From an uncultured Acidimicrobiaceae bacterium (lineage in GTDB: Bacteria > Actinomycetota > Acidimicrobiia > Acidimicrobiales > Microtrichaceae): a stretch of 37,233 nt of DNA. Under the pieces are notes generated by a model that made no database searches, was not told the origin of the DNA, and worked only from the letters and a program-made list of their open reading frames with translations. Below, piece by piece: positions 8,823 to 17,986 of this stretch. Numbering within the stretch: position 1 is the stretch's first letter; each line of letters opens with the position of its first letter. The translations under genes were made by a program, and so were the position numbers. The DNA lies in NCBI GenBank assembly GCA_937868025.1, contig CALMLJ010000407.1:1-37233 (forward strand). Direction: 5' to 3'.

Positions 8823-10316
8823 ATGGCCCGCCCCTCCACCTCGACGCCGGCCCCGAACACTCCGGTGATCATCGGCGTCGGGCAGTTCCTCAACCGCGAT
8901 GACGACGACCCGATCGATCCCGTCGCCCTCGCCACCGTCGCCGCCCGCCTGGCCGCCGACGACTGCGGCACCACCGCGGTGCTGCAGCAGCTCGACGCCA
9001 TCGCCGTGGTGCCGATCGTGTCGTGGCGCTACTCCGATCCCGGCCGCTTGATCGCCGAAGCGCTCGGGGCCCGCCCGGCGCTGACCATGTATCCCCTGGT
9101 CGGGGGCAACACACCGCAGATGCTGATGAACCGGGTGTGCCAGCGCATTGCCGACGGCGAACTGTCATCGGCTCTCGTGTGCGGCGCCGAGGCGTACCGG
9201 ACCCGCATGCGCGCCCGCAAGGCCGATGCCCCGCTCCCGTGGGCGCGACAGGACCTCGATCTCCAACCCGGCTGGACCGACGGCACGACCTACGAGATGG
9301 GCCACGCCGCTGAGCTCGCGCTGGGCATCCTCATGCCGACCCAGGCGTACCCGCTGTTCGAGAACGCGTTGCGCCACGAGTCCGGCCGGAGCGCGGCGGA
9401 ACACACCGCCCACATCGCCGCCATCTGGTCCCGCTACAGCGCGGTGGCTGCCCGCAACCCCAACGCCTGGGACCGTACGGAGTACAGCGCCGAGGAGATC
9501 GCCACGGTCACTCCGTCCAACCGCATCGTCGGCTACCCGTACACCAAGCACATGGTGTCGAACCCCGACGTCGACATGGCGTCGGCCGTCATCGTCTGCT
9601 CGGCCGAGAAGGCAGCGGCGCTCGGAGTGCACCGCGACCTGTGGGTGTTCCCCCACGCCGGCGCCGACGGCAAGGATCCGCTCATGTCCAGCCGGACGTC
9701 GTTCACGTCGTCGGCAGCGATCCGCCACGGCGGCCGGGCAGCGCTCGACCTCGCCGGAGTGGGCATCGACGACATCGACCACGTCGACGTGTACTCCTGT
9801 TTCCCGTCGGCGGTCGAGATCGGATGTGCCGAACTCGGCCTGTCGACCGATCGCCAGCTCACGGTGTACGGCGGTCTGTGCTTCGCGGGCGGCCCGTGGA
9901 ACAACCCCGTCGGACACGCGATCGCCGCGATGGTCGGCACGCTGCGCTCGGACCCCGGCTCGTGGGGCCTCGTGACCGCCAACGGCGGCAACATCCAGAA
10001 GCACAGCTTCGGCGTGTACTCGACCGAACCGCCCGCCGCCGGGTTCCGCACCGCCACGCCGCAGGCCGAGATCGACGACGAGCCCGTTGTCGACGTGCTC
10101 GAGTCCTACGAGGGTCCCGCCACGATCGAGACCTGGACCGTGATGCACGAGCGGGACGGGTCGGTCGGGCGTGCCCATGCCGTGGTGCGCGTGCCGAGTG
10201 GCGAACGGGCGTGGGCCGTCAGCCCCGATGCCGACCTCGCCACCGCGCTCGAGGACGACGACCCGATCGGTTGGTCGGTGACCATCGGCGCCGACGCCGA
10301 GTTCACTCGCTCCTGA
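8823..10316 (+). CDS. Thiolase-like protein (acetyl-CoA acetyltransferase superfamily, TLP1-like) without nucleophilic Cys
   Basis: Member of the thiolase superfamily, 497 aa, longer than classical thiolases (about 390-400). The position where a thiolase has its nucleophile (VC-A/G-SG) reads PLVGGNTPQMLMNRV, so the Cys is Gly or Asn. The surrounding helix and VCGAEAYRTR strand are kept. Later blocks such as DIDHVDVYSCFPSAVEIG and NNPVGHAIAAM correspond to the C-terminal thiolase half. A further domain from about residue 415 (VDVLESYEGPATIETWTV) resembles the additional C-terminal domain of mycobacterial thiolase-like protein type 1. It binds acyl-CoA or lipid by family analogy, but ordinary Claisen condensation or thiolysis is doubtful. 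The gene has its own promoter and is followed by the cupin gene. Confidence 0.82.
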   Translation: MARPSTSTPAPNTPVIIGVGQFLNRDDDDPIDPVALATVAARLAADDCGTTAVLQQLDAIAVVPIVSWRYSDPGRLIAEALGARPALTMYPLVGGNTPQMLMNRVCQRIADGELSSALVCGAEAYRTRMRARKADAPLPWARQDLDLQPGWTDGTTYEMGHAAELALGILMPTQAYPLFENALRHESGRSAAEHTAHIAAIWSRYSAVAARNPNAWDRTEYSAEEIATVTPSNRIVGYPYTKHMVSNPDVDMASAVIVCSAEKAAALGVHRDLWVFPHAGADGKDPLMSSRTSFTSSAAIRHGGRAALDLAGVGIDDIDHVDVYSCFPSAVEIGCAELGLSTDRQLTVYGGLCFAGGPWNNPVGHAIAAMVGTLRSDPGSWGLVTANGGNIQKHSFGVYSTEPPAAGFRTATPQAEIDDEPVVDVLESYEGPATIETWTVMHERDGSVGRAHAVVRVPSGERAWAVSPDADLATALEDDDPIGWSVTIGADAEFTRS

Positions 10317-10335
10317 CCGGGGCCACCCGACGGCG

Positions 10336-10341
10336 TAACGT
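10336..10341 (+). promoter_or_regulatory. -10 element of a leaderless promoter for the cupin gene
   Basis: TAACGT ends six bases before the ATG at 10348, with no Shine-Dalgarno sequence. It suggests independent leaderless transcription of the cupin, although the gene lies only 31 bp after the thiolase-like gene. Confidence 0.45.
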
Positions 10342-10347
10342 GCGGGC

Positions 10348-10734
10348 ATGCTCGACCACAACCCGCTCCTCGACCCCATCGACGGCTCCGAACACCAGAT
10401 GTTCGGCGGCTGCCAGATCGACGTCGTGCCCGCCGGCGCCGGCCACATCAAGCGGATCATCTACCCACCCGGCCATCGTTGGACCACGGCGATCAAGCCG
10501 CTCGTCGGTACCGAGTTCTGCCAGCACAACCACGTCGGGTTCCTCGCCAGCGGCGAGCTGACCTTCGAGTTCCCCGACGGCTGCGTCCAGGCGTACGTCG
10601 CTCCGGTCGCCGTTGCCGTCGAGCCGGGCCACGACGCCTACGTCGTCGGCGACGAGCCCGCGGTGCTCATCCAGATCGACTTCGGCAGCGACACCAACAC
10701 CGTGCTGGGTCTGCCGGAGACCCACGCCCACTGA
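10348..10734 (+). CDS. Cupin-domain protein
   Basis: Small single-domain cupin, 128 aa. Cupin motif 1 is visible as CQHNHVGFLASGELTFEFPDG-like sequence (residues 53-73, His-x-His plus the later Gly/Glu). Motif 2 contains EPGHDAYVVGDEPAVLIQID with a His ligand, so a mononuclear metal site is plausible. The reaction is unknown; cupins include dioxygenases, isomerases and binding proteins. It sits directly after the thiolase-like gene on the same strand and converges on the cyclic-nucleotide-binding gene. Confidence 0.75.
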   Translation: MLDHNPLLDPIDGSEHQMFGGCQIDVVPAGAGHIKRIIYPPGHRWTTAIKPLVGTEFCQHNHVGFLASGELTFEFPDGCVQAYVAPVAVAVEPGHDAYVVGDEPAVLIQIDFGSDTNTVLGLPETHAH

Positions 10735-10749
10735 CCAGCGGGCGTTGAT

Positions 10750-10761
10750 GCCTCGCGAGGC
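10750..10761. terminator. Short palindrome between convergent cupin and cyclic-nucleotide-binding genes
   Basis: GCCTCGCGAGGC is a perfect 12-bp palindrome between the convergent stop codons at 10734 and 10762. It has no T-run, so a role as a bidirectional terminator is only suggested by its position. Confidence 0.3.
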
Positions 10762-11181
10762 TCAGGCCTCGCGGCGCATCCGGTCGTGCAACAGCGTCAT
10801 GACGCGCTCGGACGCCTTGGGCATCTCGTCGAGCAACTGGCGAAACTGCTTGGCCTGGAACCGCAGGAGCTTGCAGTCGGTGTCGGCCACGACGGTGGCG
10901 TTGCGCGGCCGGTGATCGACGAGTGACATCTCCCCGATCATCGTGCCGTCGCCGACGGCGGCGATGAACTGGTCGCTCATGTAGACCGACGCCGACCCCT
11001 CGACGATGACGAAACAGTCCACACCGGCGTCACCCTGGTCGATGATGACCGAACCGGCGGGCGACTCGACCTCGGAGGACAACGCTGCGACACGACGCAG
11101 GTGTTCGTGGTCGAACCCCTCGAAGAAGGCCACGTTGGCCAACCAGTCGACACTCTCGGAATCTCGCTTCCAGAACGGCAC
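10762..11181 (-). CDS. Cyclic nucleotide-binding domain protein
   Basis: Single CRP-type cyclic nucleotide-binding domain, 139 aa, without a helix-turn-helix, kinase or membrane domain. The fold runs from ASVYMSDQF to the phosphate-binding cassette GEMSLVDHRPRNATVVA (near residue 90). That cassette keeps the Gly-Glu pair and Arg that contact the ribose phosphate in CRP-like proteins, so cAMP or cGMP binding is plausible. The GTG start at 11181 has an AGGGGGA ribosome-binding site. A stand-alone domain would have to act through a partner protein, or as a small-molecule buffer; no partner is evident nearby. Confidence 0.82.
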   Translation of the reverse strand: MPFWKRDSESVDWLANVAFFEGFDHEHLRRVAALSSEVESPAGSVIIDQGDAGVDCFVIVEGSASVYMSDQFIAAVGDGTMIGEMSLVDHRPRNATVVADTDCKLLRFQAKQFRQLLDEMPKASERVMTLLHDRMRREA

Positions 11182-11218
11182 GAGTGATCCCCCTTCGGCT
11201 CTCGTCCGGACGACGATC

Positions 11219-11827
11219 CTAGGGCAGGTCCGTCAGGTCGGCCGTGGAAATCGGCCCCTCGCGGAGGACGACCAGGCCCGTGCCGGTGACGTCGACCACC
11301 GTCGAGGCCGCATCGGAGAGCCGCCCCCCGTCGAGCACCGCCGCGAGCCCGGGCCCGAACGCCGCAGCGATGTCCGCCGCCGTCTCGATCGTCGGCTCAC
11401 CGGTGCGGTTGGCGCTGGTGGTCACGATCGGGCCGACGGCGCGGGCGAGGTCCCGAACGACGTCGTGATCAGGGCAGCGCACGCCGATCGTGGCATGGTC
11501 GCCACCGAGGTCGGCGACCACGCCCTCCCGGCGGCGGACCACCAACGTCAGCGGCCCCGGCCAGAACCGTCGGGCGAGGTCCGTCGCCACCCCGTCGAAG
11601 TGTCCGAGCTCGGCGGCCGTCTCGAACTCGTCGACGAGCACGGCCATGGCCTTGGTCGCGGCCCGGCCCTTGAGCGCGAAGAGTGCCTCGATCGCGACCG
11701 GGTCGTCGAGTCGTGCTGCGATGCCGTAGACGGTGTCGGTCGGGATCCCGACGCAGGCACCGGCGAGCAGGGCGGCAATGACCTCGTCGACGGATGCGGC
11801 GCTCGGGGGCGGGACGTCGGAGCTCAC
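11219..11827 (-). CDS. tsaC: L-threonylcarbamoyladenylate synthase (Sua5/YciO/YrdC family)
   Basis: Makes threonylcarbamoyl-AMP from threonine, bicarbonate and ATP, the first step of t6A37 modification of ANN-decoding tRNAs. The YrdC domain spans nearly the whole protein. Signatures are GIPTDTVYGIAA, LKGRAATKAMAVLV (the Lys/Arg ATP site), RFWPGPLTLVV and TSANRTGEPT. I choose GTG at 11827 (VSSDVPPPSAASVDEV), which gives 202 aa. The ATG at 11926 would add 33 residues with no family equivalent and leave only 3 bp to the divergent zinc-ribbon gene. Sua5 lies beside prfA-hemK in mycobacteria too. The long C-terminal Sua5 domain is absent, as in TsaC-type enzymes. Confidence 0.9.
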   Translation of the reverse strand: MSSDVPPPSAASVDEVIAALLAGACVGIPTDTVYGIAARLDDPVAIEALFALKGRAATKAMAVLVDEFETAAELGHFDGVATDLARRFWPGPLTLVVRRREGVVADLGGDHATIGVRCPDHDVVRDLARAVGPIVTTSANRTGEPTIETAADIAAAFGPGLAAVLDGGRLSDAASTVVDVTGTGLVVLREGPISTADLTDLP

Positions 11828-11929
11828 GGCCGCGACCGTACCGGCTCGACCACCGTCGACGGGCCACGCCCTCAACTCACCCCCGGTTCGAGCCGATAGG
11901 TCATCACACACTGCGCGCGAGGACATGGG

Positions 11930-12739
11930 ATGCAGCTACTCGAGAAGAAGGCCAAGTGCCCGCTTTGCGGGGCGAAGAACCCCGTGGACGCGCCACGGTG
12001 CGGAACCTGCACCCGGCCACTCCAGAACGATCCGCTGCCGTCACAGGCGCTGTACGACGAGGCCTTGTGGTCCACCAAGATCGCCTCGAAGGGCGCTCGA
12101 TCATCGACCAATCCCTACGCCGTCCTGGCGCTGCTCGTCGTCGCCGCCGTCATCGTGAACTACTTCGTCCTCGGCTTCGGCCCGTCGTGGGCGCACGAGG
12201 CCAAACCCCCGGCCAAGGGGTTCGAGTGGAAGGTCTACACGGGTCAACCCGACTACCGGGCCGACCTCCCCGGCGAGCCGATCACCGGCTCGGCCGGCGC
12301 CTTCGGCACCACCTTGACTACCGCCACCGTGTGGGTCGACGGCCACTGGGATCTCGTGCGTGACCGGGACACCCGTTCGGTCGGAGCACTCGACCTGGCC
12401 CGCCGCAACGTCCACGCCGCCCTGATCCTCGCGTCGGGTCCCGCGCCCGCCGATCCGGCCACCGCGTTGTCGACGCTGGTGCAAACCCTCCAGCCCGACA
12501 CCCAGCTCGAGCCCGGCGGCGTCGACACGGTGCAGGATCCCCCGTACGGGCAGCAGATCACGTTGGCGACGTCGTTCACGGGATTCCCCGAAGCGAACGG
12601 CTCCGGAACGGTGCGGGCCACCGCCATCGTGCTCGACGGCAAGCTCTACATCGCGGCGTCCTTCGTGACGGGCGGCGACGACGCCAGCCTGCACTCCCGA
12701 CTCACGTCGCACTTCACGCCGACGGGCGCCCCCGAGTAG
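11930..12739 (+). CDS. Zinc-ribbon, single-pass membrane protein of unknown function
   Basis: 269 aa; I do not recognise a named family. The N-terminus holds a C-x2-C-x10-C-x2-C zinc ribbon (Cys10, 13, 24, 27). One transmembrane segment (about residues 63-83, YAVLALLVVAAVIVNYFVL) follows, then a roughly 185-residue domain predicted outside the cytoplasm. That domain contains alternating beta-like stretches and Asp/Pro-rich loops but no obvious catalytic motif. The ATG has GAGG eight bases upstream. The gene is divergent from tsaC and convergent with prmC, so it is an insertion into the housekeeping order rather than an operon member. The topology suggests an envelope or sensory role, but nothing in the sequence decides it. 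Confidence 0.75.
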   Translation: MQLLEKKAKCPLCGAKNPVDAPRCGTCTRPLQNDPLPSQALYDEALWSTKIASKGARSSTNPYAVLALLVVAAVIVNYFVLGFGPSWAHEAKPPAKGFEWKVYTGQPDYRADLPGEPITGSAGAFGTTLTTATVWVDGHWDLVRDRDTRSVGALDLARRNVHAALILASGPAPADPATALSTLVQTLQPDTQLEPGGVDTVQDPPYGQQITLATSFTGFPEANGSGTVRATAIVLDGKLYIAASFVTGGDDASLHSRLTSHFTPTGAPE

Positions 12740-12763
12740 GTCGCTCGGTTCCGCCTCGGCGGC

Positions 12764-13690
12764 TCAGGGTTTCCATCGAGCCGCGACGACTCGATCACGA
12801 CCGGCGAGATCTGCCACGACCGTCGCCTCGACGAAGCCGTGCTGCTGCATCAATTCGGCGACGGTGGCGGCCTGACGGGGGTCCAGCTCGACGACGAGCG
12901 CCCCGCCGGGCGCCAGCCAGCGCGCGGCGTCGGCGATGATCACCCGGAGATCGTCCAGGCCATCGGGGCCCGACCGGAGCGCAGCGGCCGGCTCCCACTG
13001 TTCCACCTCGGCAGGCAGCGGGTCGTCGTCGGTGACGTAGGGGGGATTCGACACGATCACGTCGACGGATCCGACCAACGTCTCGGGAAGGGCGGCGAAC
13101 CACTCCCCCTCGACGAGCCGGACCCGGGTGGCGGCACGGCCGAGGCCGGCGAGGTTCGCCCGGGCGAGGCCGAGTGCCTCGGCCGATGCATCGGTGGCCC
13201 AGACCGAGGTGGCGACGCGCTCGGACGCGATCGACAAGGCGATCGCTCCCGAGCCGGTGCCGAGGTCGACGACGGACACGGGCGACCGCCCGGTCTCGGC
13301 GAGCACACGATCGACGTGGGAGAGCGCCACGTCGACCAGCATCTCGGTCTCGGGACGCGGGATCAGGGCGCGACGGTCGACGGCGAGATCGAGCCGGCGG
13401 AAGCCCCAACTCCCCACGACGTACTGCAGCGGTTCACCCGCCTCGCGCCGGGCGACCATCAAGTCATATGCCGCCATGGCTCGTTCGGTGACCCGTTCGG
13501 TCCGGGCGAGGACGAACCGGGGCCCGTCGAACCCCGACGCGGCTTCGACGATTCGGCGTGCGTCCACGGCGGCGGACGCGGAACCGACACGTTCGAAGCG
13601 GGCCCGGGCCTCGTCGAGCAGCTCGCCCCAGGTGACCGTGCCGGCCAGGTCGTCCTCGGCCATCGTCGAAGCGGCGTCGGGCTCAGTCAC
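12764..13690 (-). CDS. prmC: Peptide chain release factor N5-glutamine methyltransferase
   Basis: SAM-dependent methyltransferase (HemK) that methylates the Gln of the GGQ loop of RF1 and RF2, 308 aa. The catalytic VSNPPYVTDDD (NPPY) is present. The SAM motif VVDLGTGSGAIALSIASE and the N-terminal helical release-factor-binding domain (YVVGSWGFRRLDL, RALIPRPETEMLVD) are also present. The GTG start at 13690 overlaps the 3' end of prfA by 8 bp, so translation is coupled to that of its substrate RF1. Confidence 0.95.
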   Translation of the reverse strand: MTEPDAASTMAEDDLAGTVTWGELLDEARARFERVGSASAAVDARRIVEAASGFDGPRFVLARTERVTERAMAAYDLMVARREAGEPLQYVVGSWGFRRLDLAVDRRALIPRPETEMLVDVALSHVDRVLAETGRSPVSVVDLGTGSGAIALSIASERVATSVWATDASAEALGLARANLAGLGRAATRVRLVEGEWFAALPETLVGSVDVIVSNPPYVTDDDPLPAEVEQWEPAAALRSGPDGLDDLRVIIADAARWLAPGGALVVELDPRQAATVAELMQQHGFVEATVVADLAGRDRVVAARWKP

Positions 13691-14750
13691 CGAGATCGGC
13701 GAGTTGATGGGTCCGCTCGTCGGTCACCAGCGCGTCACTCACCTCGTCGAGCTCCCCCGCCAGCACCTTGTCGAGGTTGTAGGCGGTGAACCCGATGCGG
13801 TGATCCGACACCCGGTTCTCCTTGAAGTTGTAGGTGCGGATCTTCTCGCTGCGACCACCGCCACCGACCTGGCTCTTCCGAGCGCTCGACAGCTCGGCCG
13901 CCTGACGGTCCTGTTCGGCCTTGAGGATGCGGCTCCGCAGCACGACCAGCGCCTTGGTCTTGTTCTGGAGCTGGCTCTTCTCGTCCTGCATCGACACGAC
14001 GATGCCGGTCGGCTTGTGGGTGATGCGGACGGCGGAGTCGGTCGTGTTCACCGACTGGCCGCCGGGGCCCGACGATCGGTAGATGTCGATCACCAGGTCG
14101 TTGGGGTCGATCACGACGTCGACCTCCTCGGCCTCGGGCAGCACCGTCACGGTTGCGGACGACGTGTGCACCCGGCCCTGGGACTCGGTGACCGGCACCC
14201 GTTGGACACGGTGCGGCCCGGCCTCGAACTTCATCCGAGACCACGCGCCCTCACCCTTGAGGAGGAACGTGACATCGCTGAAGCCGCCGAGATCCGACGG
14301 TGAGCTGTTCATCACCTCGAACCCCCAGCCCTGGCGGGCGGCGAACGCTCGGTACATCTCGAACAGGTCGCGGGCGAAGAGGTTGGCCTCCTCGCCGCCC
14401 TCGGCGCCGCGAATCTCGATGATGACGTTGCGGTCGTCGTTGGGGTCGCGGGGAATGAGCAGGACCTTGATCTCGCCCTCGAGCTCCTCGATGCGCTGCT
14501 CGGCACCGTCGACCTCGGCCCGCATGGTCTCGCGGTCGTCGCCCGCGAGCTCGGCGAACATCTCCTTGGCCGTCTCGAGGTCCTCGGTGACCTGGCGAAG
14601 CTCCTGGGACCGTTCGACGATCGGTTCGAGCTCCTTGCGACGCTTCGACAGCATCACGAACCGCGACTGGTCGGAGAACACGTCGGGATCGGCGAGCATG
14701 GCGTCGACGTCGCGCAACTCACGTTCGAGAGAGGTCAGTCGGTCAAGCAC
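13683..14750 (-). CDS. prfA: Peptide chain release factor 1
   Basis: Recognises UAA and UAG in the ribosomal A site and releases the nascent chain. The peptidyl-tRNA hydrolysis loop GPGGQSVNTTDSAVRITHKP is intact. The codon-recognition region around VPVTESQGRVHTSSATVTVLPE and the C-terminal NRVSDHRIGFTAYNLDKV are typical of RF1. The GTG at 14750 gives VLDRLTSLERELRDVDAML, which matches the usual RF1 N-terminus and 355-aa length. A TTG nine bases upstream (14759) is the alternative. A good -10 hexamer lies just upstream. Confidence 0.95.
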   Translation of the reverse strand: MLDRLTSLERELRDVDAMLADPDVFSDQSRFVMLSKRRKELEPIVERSQELRQVTEDLETAKEMFAELAGDDRETMRAEVDGAEQRIEELEGEIKVLLIPRDPNDDRNVIIEIRGAEGGEEANLFARDLFEMYRAFAARQGWGFEVMNSSPSDLGGFSDVTFLLKGEGAWSRMKFEAGPHRVQRVPVTESQGRVHTSSATVTVLPEAEEVDVVIDPNDLVIDIYRSSGPGGQSVNTTDSAVRITHKPTGIVVSMQDEKSQLQNKTKALVVLRSRILKAEQDRQAAELSSARKSQVGGGGRSEKIRTYNFKENRVSDHRIGFTAYNLDKVLAGELDEVSDALVTDERTHQLADLGD

Positions 14751-14758
14751 GGAGACCA

Positions 14759-14764
14759 ATTGTA
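14759..14764 (-). promoter_or_regulatory. -10 element (TACAAT) of the prfA promoter
   Basis: TACAAT on the minus strand matches five of six bases of TATAAT and ends eight bases before the GTG start chosen for prfA. The messenger would have almost no leader. This placement also disfavours the TTG at 14759, which lies inside the hexamer. Confidence 0.45.
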
Positions 14765-14793
14765 CTGATCCCCACCGAGCCTGTTTTGTGGCA

Positions 14794-15789
14794 TCAGTAG
14801 GGCAAATCGAGTTCGACGAAGCGGGCGGGGACTCGGAGCTGTGCAGCTACCGCTCGGGTCACCGACACCAGGATCCGAGCCGGCCCGCAGATGACCAGCT
14901 CGGCATCGGCAGCGACTGCGGCGCGGGTGTCCGCCGCCAGGGGCACGACGTCGAGATCGACTCCCGCGGTGCACACGACCACGATCGGGGTCCCCGCCGC
15001 GGTCACACCCACCGCCGCCGACGGCTGCGACTCGCGCAGGCTCTCGGGCTCGATCGTCGTGTCGACCGCGATCAGCTCGGCGGCACCGACCAGCGACGGG
15101 TCGGCGAGGACGAGCCGGCGCAGCCATCGTTCGGGCACGAGGTCGCGAAGCGGATGTGTGGTGGCACCGGGGCGGCGGTAGCGGCGCACCATCTCGACCG
15201 CCTTGGCGAGCGCCTCGGCCGTCGGGACGTTCGAGAACATCATCGCCGAGATCTCCCGGTCGAAGCGTCCGACCCCGACCTCGAGCCGCGTCGTGCCGTC
15301 GACCTCGACGACCCGGCCGACTTCGAGCCCGAGCACCTCGGCCTTGGTGACCCCGTACTCGACCACGACGTCGACGTCGGCCGCTGCGAGCAGCGCGGCG
15401 ATCTCGTCGGTCGGGAGCAGCGGCGGCGGTGCGACCGGTGGGGCGACAGGGACGGCGTCGACGGCGACCGTGCCGTCGATGCGGCGCACCTCGATGGGCA
15501 GCGCGAACAGCGTCGCCTCACGAGCGAGGTGACCGGCGACATCGGCACCGGCCTCGACGATCAGCACGAGCGACGACGCGCCCTTCCGGACGGCCCACGT
15601 GACCGCGCCGCCCAGGGACCGACGGTCGGCCGATTCGATCAGGATCCACGCCCGGCCGCTCGGGTCGATGAGCCCTGCGCCGGTGCCGAGGGGGCCGGCG
15701 TCGCTCGCCGTCGCCCGGTCGACCCCGCTCAGGGCGACCAGCTTGGCGACGCGCAACTGCCCGAGGCGCTCCTCGGGCAGTGCAGTCAT
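14794..15789 (-). CDS. Hypothetical protein between rpmE and prfA
   Basis: 331 aa; not recognised. No signal peptide or clear membrane segment is seen. The protein looks like two alpha/beta modules. Residues 1-110 (DPSGRAWILIESADRRSLGG, ASSLVLIVEAGADVAGHLAR) resemble a Rossmann-like or nuclease-like sheet. A Pro/Ala-rich linker lies near residues 113-126. The rest has repeated beta-alpha units (GTPIVVVCTAGVDLDVVPLA, DAELVICGPARILVSVTRAV). The Arg/Asp-rich segment FDREISAMMFSNVPTAEALA and the segment VRRYRRPGATTHPLRDLVPE are the most distinctive stretches. It sits inside the conserved rho-rpmE-prfA-prmC order, where mycobacteria have no gene, in the same direction and with short spacers. A link to translation or termination is therefore possible but unproven. 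Confidence 0.7.
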   Translation of the reverse strand: MTALPEERLGQLRVAKLVALSGVDRATASDAGPLGTGAGLIDPSGRAWILIESADRRSLGGAVTWAVRKGASSLVLIVEAGADVAGHLAREATLFALPIEVRRIDGTVAVDAVPVAPPVAPPPLLPTDEIAALLAAADVDVVVEYGVTKAEVLGLEVGRVVEVDGTTRLEVGVGRFDREISAMMFSNVPTAEALAKAVEMVRRYRRPGATTHPLRDLVPERWLRRLVLADPSLVGAAELIAVDTTIEPESLRESQPSAAVGVTAAGTPIVVVCTAGVDLDVVPLAADTRAAVAADAELVICGPARILVSVTRAVAAQLRVPARFVELDLPY

Positions 15790-15826
15790 TCGAACTCCGG
15801 ACGTTGGGGGTACCGAAGTACCCGGC

Positions 15827-16129
15827 TCACTCGTCGGTGGACTCGGACGCCTCGACGGGAGCAGCGGCCTCGGGGCCCTTGCGCTTGCGCTCGCCGTAAC
15901 GCTTCTGGAAACGCTCGACGCGGCCGGCGGTGTCGATGATCTTCATCGTGCCGGTGAAGAACGGGTGCGTGAAGGCCGAGATCTCGACCTTGGCGAGCGG
16001 GTACTCGTTGCCGTCGTCCCACACGACCGTCTCGTTCGACGCGATCGTCGACCGGGTCAGGATGCGATCGCCCGACGACGTGTCCTGGAACACGACGTAG
16101 CGGTAGTTGGGGTGGATGTCTGCCTTCAT
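15827..16129 (-). CDS. rpmE2: Large ribosomal subunit protein bL31, type B-like
   Basis: Component of the 50S central protuberance. The start [20 protein letters not shown] and the middle [23 protein letters not shown] match bL31. The zinc-binding Cys residues of the type A protein are absent (no Cys at all), and the VVFQDTS segment is type B-like. It is therefore a zinc-independent form sitting in the ordinary rho-rpmE position. A charged C-terminal tail of about 20 residues ([20 protein letters not shown]) extends beyond the usual end. The gene begins about 95 bp downstream of rho with its own likely promoter. Confidence 0.93.
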   Translation of the reverse strand: MKADIHPNYRYVVFQDTSSGDRILTRSTIASNETVVWDDGNEYPLAKVEISAFTHPFFTGTMKIIDTAGRVERFQKRYGERKRKGPEAAAPVEASESTDE

Positions 16130-16138
16130 AGTGGTGCC

Positions 16139-16168
16139 AGCCTAGGGAATCGGGGTGAACGCCGCCAA
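16139..16168 (-). promoter_or_regulatory. Likely rpmE2 promoter
   Basis: TTGGCG (16163-16168) and TAGGCT (16139-16144) on the minus strand are separated by 18 bases. The -10 ends nine bases before the ATG. It resembles a housekeeping sigma promoter with a very short leader. Confidence 0.4.
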
Positions 16169-16223
16169 CCAAGCGTGGTGGCGACGGGACGGACGGTGGG
16201 TGGAACGGGACGGGGACCGCAGG

Positions 16224-17768
<1,545 letters not shown>

Positions 17769-17831
17769 TTGGTGAGTACCTCTTTCGGGAAAATGTGGCC
17801 GGACACAGGAGGTCCGACATAGGTGAACGGC

Positions 17832-17852
17832 CACGGACGCGTTGCGTCCGTG
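17832..17852. promoter_or_regulatory. Hairpin in the rho leader
   Basis: Perfect 9-bp stem CACGGACGC / GCGTCCGTG with loop GTT, about 65 bases upstream of the rho start. A further GGAC/GTCC pairing lies at about 17801-17816. With the upstream promoter this gives a structured leader, which could serve Rho autoregulation. Confidence 0.4.
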
Positions 17853-17932
17853 CCGGGAAGATCGACCAGCGAGACGGATCGGGAAGGATCCGGACCGGAC
17901 GCGTTTGCCACGCCGTTCCGCTGTGTGCCCGC

Positions 17933-17962
17933 ATCGTATCGGCGTTCACCGCTCCCCCACAA
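17933..17962 (-). promoter_or_regulatory. Likely rho promoter
   Basis: On the minus strand TTGTGG (17957-17962) and TACGAT (17933-17938) are spaced by 18 bases. This predicts a transcript with a leader of roughly 160 bases before the rho ATG at 17768. It lies just after the aPGAM-like stop codon. Confidence 0.4.
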
Positions 17963-17986
17963 CCACCGCCGGGAGCCCGGCGACGT

